This document shows, piece after piece, positions 14,401-24,088 of a DNA stretch of 64,000 bases. Below the pieces are notes generated by a model. It did not search any database and was not told the DNA's origin. It saw only the letters and a list, made by a program, of their open reading frames with translations. How positions within the stretch are numbered: the first letter of the stretch is position 1; every line of letters begins with the position of its first letter. This DNA comes from Dipylidium caninum (taxonomy: Eukaryota; Platyhelminthes; Cestoda; Cyclophyllidea; Dipylidiidae), in the NCBI GenBank assembly GCA_017562135.1, contig QEYB01000850.1, positions 310,001 through 374,000 of the forward strand, written 5' to 3'. Position numbers and translations under genes: made by a program.

Positions 14401-17400
14401 GGAGTCGAGAAATGTGTTTTTCGGAGTCGGTTGCAACATGCCGCATAAAACTTAGCCGCCGGCGAATAGTCGATGTTGATGATCTGCCGAATAGTTGATG
14501 TTTTCGTTCGTTTGCTTACAAGTGAGCATGTTTATGCGAAATGGACTATAAACTAGAACTGGCAGAATCGGATGAAATTAAGAGACCTGAAAGAAGGGTT
14601 CGCGATAGATGAGGAAATGCAATTTAAAGGTTTTAGTAAATGTCAAATACGTCCCAGCTACTTCGTCACACCACCAATCCGCCTCCAGTTGTCAACGTCT
14701 CCCACACGCTCCGATAGTTGACGTCTACTGGCACCTCACGTCGCTGACGTGAACACAAGATTTTCATCAATGACGGGTGCGGAACACACTCCCGCGAGTG
14801 CTCGCCTCCAAAGCTAGTTGAAACGCCTACATCCGCTCGAGTTACCGCTCTACCATCTGCTCCACCATTCGACATTGGCTGTCCAAAATCTCCACGATCC
14901 GAACGATGTCATTCGGCGTCCAATTGACGCTTGGTGAGGGAGGAGCGCTTGTATTTGCACACCTCCATTTAGTTGCAGTCTCCGTGTGCGTGTGTTGCAG
15001 AGCTCGTCACAGTTGTGAATCGCCAAGTCCCCACAGACACAGGTGGTGCGAAGGTGGTGGCTTTCGTCTCGACGGCCACATCATCGTTCCGCTTTGGCGA
15101 AGGCCTGGCGATTGCCGCCACGCCTCCTTCATCGCCAGTGCTCACGCAGTGCAGGTGTGTAGTGAGTGGAGGAGGAAGGAGTGAACGTAGACGAGGGAGT
15201 GGAGGGAGTGGAGGGAGTGCAGGGAGTTGGGAGTTGAGTAGACAAAACCGTGTGGCATGATCACCCTTCTGCTCCCTCCTCTGAGGTGGGAGGAGAGAGG
15301 AGGGCAGTTGGGTAAAACTCGCTTCCCCAGACTCCCACACTCCGGAGTCTTGGTGGGGTGATGACGAGGAGGTGGCGCAGTACTCCAGTGTGGCATCAAC
15401 GGAGGGGGGATGTCAAGGAGAGGTGATGTGAGGCCAGAAATACAAAACGAATTGAGTTGGGTGTTGGTGATCGGTGAATGGTGAATGGTGAATGGTGTAC
15501 GGTTAGTAGAGCATTCTGAGTGGTGAGTGGTGAGTGGTGAGCGGTGGGCGGTGGGCGGTGGTGGTGGTGGTGGTGGTGGAGGCTGGAAGATTGGGCACGA
15601 AATTGTGGCAAGTGACGTGTGAGCAATGGGCGGCGAGTCGGGAGTGAATGGGAGAGGTGGGGAGGATGGCGAGTGATGACGTGGGATCAGTGTTCGGCAT
15701 ATCTTGAGGCGGAGGAGTCAATGCCGCAGTCCGATTACACACAACCGTCAACTGTTGCGCACCAGCTTTTGCGGTGCCTCCAACTCTGCACACTTGGTGG
15801 TGACTCGTCTGTGAATGTGTCACTGGCAACTGTTGGCTCCAGTCACGTGAAGGCGAGGACTCCGTCACTGGGGGACACCGCGGAAGCAGGCGGGAGGTGG
15901 TCACGGCGGTGCCAAGTGGACTTGATATCGAGTCGAGGGTGCATGGTCTTCAACCGGGGTTGAAATGGAGTTCAAAGGGCATCCAGATTGGGCGACGGGT
16001 GGGAGAAGGCTGTCACGCGTGCTGCGTTCGCCTCGGGCCTCAGTCATTTGCGTGGACTTGACGCAATGCAACCCCACATTTCCTGCCAAGCAGGCAATCG
16101 GGCAAGAAGGCAGGTAGGCGGCTTTAATGCACCCTGGGTTAATTGCATTGTGGAGGTTAGGCGGCGTTGTACTCTGTCGTCGTAAATCACGAGGAGTGCA
16201 GGGGAGCAGGGCGCAGTGGAGTGCAATGCAGTGCAGTGCAATGCAGCGCATGGGAGTGGAGTGGAGTGGAGTGGAGTAATGGGGTGTGGTGCGGAGTGGA
16301 GTGTGTTCTGGTGTGGTTGTTGAGGGAGAACAGGGGAGGCGAGGACCGGGGGGGGGCAGGGGCAGGGGGCAGGGGGCAGGGGACGGACGAAGCAAAGGGA
16401 CAGGAGAGGGGAATGGAGGGTAAGCAGGCTGAGTAGTTTAGGCCATGCCATGTAACTCGAGTGGTGGTTGAGTGGGATGAGAAGTTTTGAAAGTATGCGT
16501 GAGCGGGTGAGTGAATTTGACGTGTGGTATCGTGAAGTAGAGTAGAAGGTAAAGAAGTTGAGAAGGAAATAGAAGGAAGACGGAGGAGGATGCTTTGTTG
16601 AAGGCAAAGGAGAAGGTTGAGGAGGTGGAGGAGGAGGTGGTGGAGACGGAGACCGGAGGTAGTGGCCCCATGGAGAAGCGTCGCGTACATGTCGACTGTG
16701 GTGTGGTTTGAGTTGCACGAGTCGGTTGATGCATGGAGGAATTGTCTTAGTGGGACTGCTTTCCTCAAACTCTCTTTCACGTGCTGACGCAGCCACGAGT
16801 GGGAGTTAGTCTCATGCAGACAAACCGAAGCGTTGACACAGCAGCACATTGTTTCGCTGACCAGATTTAGACAAGTGCGTCGGAACTGCGCGTTGAAAGT
16901 GATGTGTTGTTAGCTCCTGTCACCTCTACGATTGTCATGCCTGAACCATCGCATTCTGTTACAACCACCTCTCAGCACGAATGTCGGTTGAGTGACCGAC
17001 TGGCAATTGTCTGCTCTCCTTCCACCCTCTCCTCGTCGTCGTCCTCCAAGTTCGTTTCCCGCAATGTCGTTCACATGACGTTGTAAGTGGACGCGCCTTA
17101 TCTGCCAAGTGGAAGTGGATTTGGGGACTGGCGACGGCGACGGCGACGGCAGTTAGTGGTGGAGGCTGGTGGGAGACAGTTGGGAGGGAGGGAGGAGGGA
17201 GGGAGGGAGGGAGTAGGTTTGACGGTGGCTTTGGTTTTTGTGGCTGGGCGGGTGAGTCACATGAGGCGCATATCGGAGTTGATGATAGTGGCGTGTGTGG
17301 AGATAGTGTAGGAAATCTCCCTCTCGAGTTAATCATGATCGCACGTTTTGGCTACAATTTGCTCTGTACAGGGTTAGAAATGCTCAGGTTAACGGAGTAC

Positions 17401-20400
17401 TTATTTTAGCCTTCCACTGAATGACTGTCACAAACACTCTCGCAGCATTTGGACGGCGCGTTTAGCCCGATGTCGATTACTTCACCGAGCCACGTGGTCA
17501 CATCTTGTGTCCTCGCAAGTGGTGTTTTTTCCAGAGGTGTGTTGGGCCTCTTGGTGGAGTAGCACCTTTTATCATGCGGATGCGTTGAGGGTGTCTAGGT
17601 TAGCAACAGACTGGGCAATATATCACCTCTTCGGCAATGCTTTCAGCCCTCACGAATGAACTTCCTCGCCTCCGCGTCTCCCTCGTTATCAGAAAAAGAG
17701 GAGAAAGTAGACTATATGAGTTGTGCGGGTACGAGTATGCGAGTGTCTTCGTGACTAAATGTCGAGAAGACGTGAACGCTCTCACGATTTCATTGCCATG
17801 GAGGCGGAAGGTGGTGTGTGTGGATCGACGAGGTGGCGGTCTGATAGCGGACTTCCGTGACCGCTCTTGGTTCCGGGGCGAAGGCCATCGGCACGAACGG
17901 ACTCTTCGATAGACCATTCAGCGATGATCTGGAGGTTCCCAGTCCTCCATGTTGATTTCATTGTACTCCAATGGCGCCATTCCCCATCCTTTATCGCCTC
18001 CTCCTCCTCCTCGCCTCAGTTTTCTTCTTCCTCACTTTCAACTCTCCCTTCTTCTCTGTCTACTTCTCCTCATCCAGTCTGCTCCTCCCTTCTCCCCTTT
18101 TTTAAAGCCTAATTCAAATGTCTCTAAACGTCCGTAATGGGAATAAACATAACCGGACCTGCTCTGAGCGGGAGACATTGTCGGCCATTTGTGTTGACCG
18201 CGTTGTCAGCCACAAATGGACATGCAGGCCACATTAATCCTAATCCTTTCACCTACTAGTAAAGCTTCATATGCCCATTAAACCTTCTCTGCCATTCTCT
18301 TCCCACCCTCGCCATCTGCTCTAAACAACTCTTAGAGTATTTATGCTTGCCTTTTGCTTGGTTCACACTTCAAACCTCGCTCCATGGTAAATGTCGTTGG
18401 CGAAATTTCTCTCGCACATTCCCTTCTGCTTTTAATAATAACCACGGTGGGTGATTCTTTCCCTCCCTTCCCTGAAGAGGATTATATCCGCGCTCTGCCG
18501 TCCATGTCGCTCTAGCTGTTCCCCCCGAGCCCCTTCTTCCATTTCATCTGACAATTTGGGAGCTTTGCGCATGATTGTTTCAGCCTTTCCTCGTCTCTCA
18601 ACGTCGTGGCTCGAAGTCGTTGCCGCCCTGCCAATCCAAAGACAAAGCAGCATCAGAAACTGCTTCTCTTGTCCACTTTCCCTATTGGAGTTATGAATTT
18701 TTTTGGGATTAGGTAAAGGTGAAGCCTTCTTATTCCCATCTCCCCCCAGGCATCTCATCTTCTTTAGGAAGAAAATCCCTTTTTCCTTGATGACATTCTT
18801 TTTCAGATCGTTTGTTTTAACCACCATCGCTGACTTATTTTATCTTCACCCGAGGAGGAGATCTCGGTTCATATCATGGCTCTCTTTATTCCACTGACAG
18901 TCATGCGACTTGTCAGCTTGTCACTCTCCTTTGCCACATTTAACAGCAGTTTTTCAGGCGGTTCGCATATTCAAAGTTTTCCCAATAGAACTTTCGTGTA
19001 ATTTACGTTTCTAAATGGAATGTTACTCGCCCTCAGAGCCAACGAGATTTCCTGAATGCCAGATCGTCATTTGCGCAAATATGGCATTTTGTCGGTTTTC
19101 CAATGGTCACTAGGCAAAGGAATTTGGTGGTGTCAGTTCCTCCTCGAGATCGAATCACCCAGTAGTAAACAGAGCCATTCTCCCCTGAAGACCTTCGGAT
19201 TTTGGCCCTCACCTATTTTTACTGTCTTCTTTTCTGTCACCGCCCTGCTTTACCAGACTCACACGCCATTTGGCATAGTTTTTTCCGGTCGTATTCGACA
19301 AATCTCCTCACTCATGTGGCTCCCTCGTGTTGTCACTATTTTTGACATCGCAACGTCTCGAAGATCCAGTTTAAATAAATGGTCGCCCATTCCACTCTTA
19401 ATGCTATGGGGACCGAATTGCCTCCAATACTCACGACATCACAGAGTCTTCTTCTTACGGCCAGTGTCTTCCCCAATTGTCGACCTTTCGCCATCAACAG
19501 AGTACGTGACTTTTTTGGGCTTTTCTCTGCCCCACTTAGACCTTGTCCACAACCACCAACTTACCGAGTCAGTGATATTTGAGAAGGAAATGTCAAACTC
19601 GTCACTGTGTCATCGTGTGGTCCAAACTCGACTTCCCAACATCCGCCAACTCGAGTTAACATAAGGTTATGTCCATTTCGCTCGCTCTCACACTCTGTCA
19701 ACGGGTATTTAGTCGCGGCATGGTGGTTGCTTTAACGGGCACCATTTTCCCATCGTCATATCTTTACTGCTAATAAGGAGGGAGATGGGCTGACTTCGCA
19801 TGGTTTGGGTCTGATTTAGTGGAAATCCCTCACACACAAATCACTGCCGAGTGAGCGATCTCGTGGGTAATAAACCCATAAAGCAGGAATATAATGGGCA
19901 GGAGTGAATCAGCGTCGAGTTTAGGTTTGGTATCTTCCATTTTCCTTTTGGACAAATTCTCCTTCTTCCGGGTCTATAATCGCCGGGGAGGGTGAAAATT
20001 GCGCCAAGAGGCGTGGAAGATTTAAACAAATCCCGCGCTTCACATCTATATCATCAAAATTTATAAATTAAGCTAATTCTGCGCCAAACTATGTTCCTCC
20101 CATATTTTCCTTTTGAAAACCAGAATTTTTTTTTCACACAAAGAACCTCGTTTTTTTACACCCTCCTTCAACCAAATTTGGTAGGTTTTCTGGACGTTCA
20201 GAGCGACAGCAATTCCAGTTAGGGTGGAATTATGGTGCGACATGGAATTATGGTGCGACATGCAAGCGAAAGGACTTGACAAGGTAGAAGGTGTTAAATT
20301 GAACAATGAATTGACAACATGATGACTTAACTTGATTTTTTTCCTACTGAAATTAAGGCATTAGTACCTGTTAACGCCCTTTAATTTGATTTAAATCTAC

Positions 20401-23400
20401 CACTGTCAACCACTTTTCCTGAAACTTTGCCACTCGTAGCCTTATCACTTTTGACCACTTTGTCAACAGGGCAAGAATTATTATTAAAGAGGCGATAAGT
20501 TTACCTTACCACGGTTATTTGTAGATGGTGGACGGGATTATCATCATCATCTCCCTCATCGCTGATGCCATCTTTGTCTACATCGCCTCTGATGAGATCA
20601 CTCTAATCATCGTGTTCCTCATTTGGCGGATAGTTCGAGTTGTTAACAGTGCGTCTCCTTCTCTTTCTTTTCCCCATTTCCTAAGATCGACAATTTACTG
20701 CGAGATTAGCGGAAGCCTCGACTAAAAGTCGATGGAGTTGTTTGTTTGTTTGTTTTTTTTCGGATGATTTGAGGAGATCCTCCTTTAGTAGGGAGGAAGG
20801 AAGTCGTCATGTTCTCTCCTCTTTTAAAATTTCACACTTTGAAATGTTGCAGTGATTTTTGGCAAAAAAGACTACCAATTCATCGTAGACTTTCCTTGAG
20901 AATGTTGAACTCTTTAAGCGTGTTTTAGCACTGTCTTCTGCTGCCTTCAGGTCTCTTGATGCACGAAAAACAGAGGAATGAATTTCGCATTCAACTGCAA
21001 AAACGAGCCCGACGAATATCCGAGTTGAAGGTGGAGGCGCTCAACGGGAAAATTATCATTCTTGAAGTGCGTTGACCTCATCTTAGTCGCCTTCCTCCTC
21101 ATAATTATCAAACTAGTCAGTAATTAGCCCCAGGCGTGGAGGTCAGTTTGTTAATTTTATCACTTAAAAGACCTTATTTTTCTCCTTTTTGTAAAGCAAT
21201 AAGAAAGAATGAGGAATGGAGATGGTGAAAATCACCTCTTCTCCACTCACCTGCCTCTTTCCTCTTGCCTTTCTGCCTAGAAACACATAGAAAGCCTTGA
21301 GAGCATGTGCGTGGAATTGGGTGTCCCACGGGAGCAGTTGATCTTCTGTCGACCCACAAGTAAGTCTCCTTCTTACTTATTCCCTTAAACGCATCTCTTA
21401 ACTAATTTAGCGGTACCTTTTCCTTTCTTTGTGTGCTTTTTTCCATGCAATGAGCCATGTAAATGGTCTTAAAGTGTCCAGAGAAGGTGAGAAAGTGGAG
21501 AGAGCATTTGTTTGTTTGTCCTGTGTCACCTGCCGACGTCTCACCTACAAACAGAGGCAAAAAGTCCTTGTGTATTAGAACAAACGCACTTGGGTTGAGC
21601 TGGAAAATTCCGGGAAGAAATTTGGTCGCCGAGGCTTCCAAGTGTCTCTCTACTTGAGGCAATAAGAAGGTTGACAATCGCAAAAATCCATCCACTCCGT
21701 CCAACTCATATCAACTCAACCTTGAGGTCCACAATTCCCTCCTCCGGGGGGGGGGGATTCTCGACCGTTCGCAGGAGGAAAACACATCTGCGGTCTGTTT
21801 TAATCGTTCATTTACCTCCACTAAGGCAAAACAAGATGTGATTCCACGACATCCTGTAATAGAAAGCTGTCTGATGTGATGACATCCATAATTCTGTCAG
21901 CCATCGAGATCTCACTGACACAATTTAGTCTGTAATTAAGCATTAATCAATCGCTTGTTAAATGTCAACATGACATTTTCTGTTTTAGTTAGAGGGAAGT
22001 AATTAGAGTAGGCTCAGAATATATTTATTTGTGTTTAAGTTATCAAATTAGGCCTATTAGGAGGCGTAAACATGGGCCTTCGACGGAATGAAGCGATTTC
22101 CCAGGGCGGCGTTGTCGTTTTAACCGGGTGGGTCTCTCCGTCGTCTGGTCGAGGGTTCAAGACGAGGAAGTTAAGAATTCCACATGATTGCCGCTTTATA
22201 AGGGAATTCTTTCTCCCCGCCCTGAAAGACGTAGACTTGAAAGCGTCTAGTCTGGCCGCTACACCGTGTGATTCCACAGTCAAGGAAATTTGACTGCCCG
22301 TCCACGAGGATTCCATTTACCTTTGCTCGGCTACCGCTGTAGTCGTCTGCTCCGACTCATCTAACTCCCCTTGGGGACGGAAAAGGCTTCCAGTTGTCCT
22401 AACGACGCGCCGTTGTCCTCTGACTTGCATTTTTGCCAGGCAATCGTGAAAAGAAGTTTCCTCTCTTCACTTAGACAAATTATCCCTGTAATTCCGATTC
22501 CCATGATGTGCGCCGCTAACTCCTTTCCATCACTTGACGTGGGACAGGCAAAATATCCCCTCGGGACTTTAAAAGGGGGGCATTTTTTTCTTGGAGTTCT
22601 ATTGGGTTGGCGATTGAATTAATGAAAATTTTTTGACAGATGGATTTTACACTTCCTTTTCTATCATTAAGGTGTTCAAAGTACCTTCCTAATTTTTTTG
22701 TCGTTCGGATTTATACCTTTTATCCAGTTCATCCTAATTTAAAAATGGAAGGAAAAGAGGTGCCCTTTAGATGTATTTTAATGTATTATTTCGAAAGAAT
22801 AAGAAAGTTACTCACCGTAGATAAAAAAGGAAAAGATTTCGTTCTGATCGTCTGCCCAGTTGAAGTCAAGGAGATTCACATTAGTCGAGGCCGCTGTCGA
22901 CTCAGATGGTCGTCCCGGCGAAATGTAACAAAAAAATTGGCTTTGGATCCCCCACCAGTCTAAGGAAAGCCACCCGGCGCAATGCATTAGCATTCGCGAT
23001 TCGGTGCGTCTGGAAGTCGAGGAAGATGGCCCATTTTGATACAAGATGAATTGTCAGCTCAGACGACATGACAGCAAAAGCAAAGGCTCGCCAAAAAGGG
23101 ATCATCTTGTCAGTCTGGTCTGTCGAATTCCGCATGCTTTCAGAAACTCTTGAAATTCGAGTAAAGTGACCCGAAGTGAGAAATTGGCAGGGTGACAATG
23201 CGGAGCCCCACAGACTTTTAATCACCTGCCAAAAGTTGTTAAATCTGCGTCGAAATGCGTTGAAACGCGCGCCAAGTAGTCTTGACTTTGCACCTTCAGA
23301 CGACCATTTATTTCCTCGTCCCATGTAGAAATTCTTAAATAATGAAGTTTTCAAACCACAGTTAATTCAGTTTTGGAATTATGGCACTGCTTGAACGATT

Positions 23401-24088
23401 GCAACAGGTCATGGATAGAAAGTGCCAGCACATCATTGAATAAAGTTATATTTTCTAGCAGAAATTCTAAATTTTCCCAATTTACATCGGCAGCTACTCT
23501 GTTGTTAACCCGGTAGGTGACATTTCAATTAGGCTTGACATCAATTTTGTGATTATCCTACCATCGTCAACCACCGAGGTTAAGTTCGACGACGAAGGGT
23601 ATGAGAAAGTGGACTTTTACCTGCCGGTGGGAGTGAGATCTCATTTTTCTGAAGTAGCAACTGATGAATGATATTAAAATTCACCAAGGAGGAGTAAATA
23701 ACTTGCCAAAAGCATAAATTATTGAGACTGAAGCGTAGGATTAAGTCAGCCTGCGATCACGTATGTCTCCGCCTCCCACACAGTAGCAAAGTCAGGCAAG
23801 GAGGTGACCAAAGACGCGATACGTTCAATGGCCTTCCTCACCTCCGAAATCATCACCCAATTCGCGGTGGGTGCAAATCCCAAGACTCAGGAGAATAGCA
23901 CCACTAACAGTGATTGTTGCAGTGCTAATGTCGCTACTGCCGCCGCCTCGGCCTCAGCCTCGGCCTCCGCCAATCGAACCATCAGCGCTGAATGCCGTCC
24001 TCCGGAGAAGGACCTGAACTCCGAATCTTCCACCACTGCCTCAACGTCCAACAGTCCACCGCTTTGGACGAAGCTCAAGCACGCCTAG
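5320..24088 (+). CDS. HVCN1: Hv1-like voltage-gated proton channel (voltage-sensor-only protein), 5' end missing
   Basis: Exons 5320-5440, 13425-13928, 20525-20648, 20951-21066, 21281-21359 and 23796-24088 (stop). They join in frame to 411 residues, and every intron is GT-AG with matching phase. The order is S1, a long Cys-rich S1-S2 loop, S2, S3, S4, coiled coil and tail. Hv1 hallmarks seen: Asp in S1 (LLDALIV, the selectivity-filter Asp112 equivalent), a Glu seven residues later, SISIL and the Lys of S2, KFE before S3, two S3 Asp, and WRIVRVVN in S4. Hv1 proteins form dimers through a C-terminal coiled coil and pass protons outward. Oddities: the S4 first arginine is Leu, the S2 Glu153 equivalent is Gln, and the loop is about 137 residues instead of about 15. 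TMEM266-like non-conducting sensors are the alternative. The N-terminus before S1 was not found, and an extra exon between S1 and S2 cannot be excluded. Confidence 0.83.
10868..10945. repeat. Outer, degraded part of the left inverted-repeat arm
   Basis: The segment running through CATGTGACTCATCTG and CCGTCAAACCTTCTCC-like sequence is similar, in reverse complement, to 17186-17275 (ATGTGACTCACCCGCCCAG and CCGTCAAACCTACTCCC). Similarity is much weaker than in the inner arms. About 0.9 kb of extra sequence separates the two parts on the right side. Confidence 0.55.
10981..12554. repeat. Left arm of a large inverted repeat
   Basis: About 1.57 kb, matched in reverse complement by 14716-16291. Matching blocks run from CACCACACCCCATTACTCC at the outer end to GTAGACGTCAACT at the inner end. 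The arm is GC- and CpG-richer than its surroundings and contains CCACT, TGCAT and CCA microsatellites and a G tract at 11992-12018. A 309-codon open frame (11372-12301) crosses most of it, but the other arm breaks that frame and the translation is low complexity, so I do not call it a gene. The arms differ at microsatellites and around 11970-12080, so the duplication is not brand new. Confidence 0.9.
11992..12018 (+). repeat. G-tract cluster in the left arm
   Basis: Runs of 9, 6 and 5 or more G separated by single A residues; a candidate G-quadruplex. The corresponding place in the right arm has different sequence. Confidence 0.7.
13425..13928 (+). CDS. HVCN1: Hv1-like exon: Cys-rich S1-S2 loop and S2
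   Basis: 504 nt, phase 0 at both ends, donor GAG|GTAGGT. The acceptor chosen is TTAGCTGAG|AAA, because it keeps phase with the S1 exon; the stronger-looking TTTGTTTAG at 13419 would break the frame unless another exon lies between. The first 137 residues contain 11 Cys, including three CC pairs, and several Arg/His clusters. The last 31 residues are S2: SISIL, then Phe (13863-13865), Gln (13872-13874, where Hv1 has Glu153), Lys (13884-13886), and end in KFE. A His at 13833-13835 matches the zinc ligand His140. GC content is visibly higher than in the flanking introns. Confidence 0.8.
14384..14427. repeat. Tandem 22-bp duplication
   Basis: The unit CGAGAAATGTGTTTTTCGGAGT plus surrounding bases occurs twice head to tail without mismatch. 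Confidence 0.9.
14716..16291. repeat. Right arm of the large inverted repeat
   Basis: Reverse complement of 10981-12554. It shows expanded GGTGA/GGTGG-type microsatellites near 15470-15580 and a different segment near 15180-15290. A 92-residue open frame at 14906-15184 is the mirror of one at 12086-12364 in the left arm with almost no changes, which reflects the duplication rather than selection. Confidence 0.9.
16292..17185. other. Low-complexity insertion distal to the right arm
   Basis: Purine-rich, G-rich sequence absent at the same place beside the left arm. It includes G runs at 16348-16381 and GGA repeats near 16603-16655. Reading frames here are Pro/His/Ser-rich and not credible proteins. 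Confidence 0.6.
16348..16381 (+). repeat. G-rich tandem tract (GGGGGCA units)
   Basis: One run of ten G followed by several G runs of 4-5 separated by CA; a candidate G-quadruplex. Confidence 0.8.
17128..17275. repeat. GGCGAC and GGGA repeats, and the outer part of the right arm
   Basis: A short GACGGC hexamer array (about 17128-17150), then GGGAGGGA-type repeats (17186-17215), then about 60 bp resembling the reverse complement of 10868-10945. Confidence 0.6.
19056..19664 (+). CDS. Unrecognised 202-residue open frame inside an Hv1-like intron
   Basis: ATG to stop, 202 residues, the longest uninterrupted + strand frame in the introns outside the repeat arms. The translation is rich in Ser, Pro, Leu and Phe, with one hydrophobic stretch (about residues 48-75) that could be a membrane helix. 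I recognise no family. It lies on the same strand as the host gene and has no exon-phase link to it. It may be a chance frame; only transcript data or conservation would make it a gene. Confidence 0.15.
   Translation: MPDRHLRKYGILSVFQWSLGKGIWWCQFLLEIESPSSKQSHSPLKTFGFWPSPIFTVFFSVTALLYQTHTPFGIVFSGRIRQISSLMWLPRVVTIFDIATSRRSSLNKWSPIPLLMLWGPNCLQYSRHHRVFFLRPVSSPIVDLSPSTEYVTFLGFSLPHLDLVHNHQLTESVIFEKEMSNSSLCHRVVQTRLPNIRQLELT
20225..20262. repeat. Tandem 18-bp duplication
   Basis: TGGAATTATGGTGCGACA occurs twice in a row, followed by TG. Confidence 0.9.
20525..20648 (+). CDS. HVCN1: Hv1-like exon: S3 and S4
   Basis: Acceptor TTATTTGTAG, donor AACA|GTGCGT. S3 keeps the two Hv1 aspartates (20531-20533 and 20564-20566, equivalents of Asp174 and Asp185). 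The S3-S4 loop is short and lacks the His193 equivalent. S4 reads IVFLIWRIVRVVN: Leu at 20618-20620 replaces the first gating arginine, Arg at 20627-20629 and 20636-20638 match R2 and R3, and the terminal Asn is conserved. Confidence 0.85.
20951..21359 (+). CDS. HVCN1: Hv1-like exons: C-terminal coiled coil
   Basis: Two exons, 20951-21066 and 21281-21359, separated by a 214-nt intron. They follow S4 directly and encode a charged helix with heptad-like Leu/Ile spacing (RISELKVEALNGKIIILE, then KHIESLESMCVEL), the position of the Hv1 dimerisation coiled coil. The end of the second exon, ACAA|GTAAGT, leaves one base that pairs in phase with the exon at 23796. Without splicing, the frame would stop about 30 bases later. 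Confidence 0.75.
23796..24088 (+). CDS. HVCN1: Hv1-like terminal exon: Ser/Ala/Thr-rich tail
   Basis: The acceptor AAAGTCAG gives a phase that fits the preceding coiled-coil exon exactly. It encodes 97 codons including the stop. The first part is helical (KEVTKDAIRSMAFLTSEII); the rest is low complexity, rich in Ser, Ala, Thr and Asn, with an alternating Ala-Ser run and a CC pair. No such tail is present in vertebrate Hv1. Assignment rests on phase and position, not on homology. Confidence 0.6.

Larger units (their letters stand above)
12555..14715. other. Spacer of the inverted repeat, contains the S2 exon
   Basis: 2161 bp of single-copy sequence between the arms. It holds the Hv1-like S2 exon (13425-13928) and a tandem 22-bp duplication at 14384-14427. 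No transposase, integrase or reverse-transcriptase frame is visible in it. Confidence 0.85.
17276..20524 (+). other. Rest of the Hv1-like intron before the S3-S4 exon
   Basis: Mostly featureless. It holds pyrimidine-rich CTCCTC runs near 17998-18060 and a 203-codon open frame at 19056-19664 (listed separately). No other exon of the channel gene was recognised here; KFE of the S2 exon and MVDG of the S3 exon join directly, as expected for Hv1. Confidence 0.55.
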
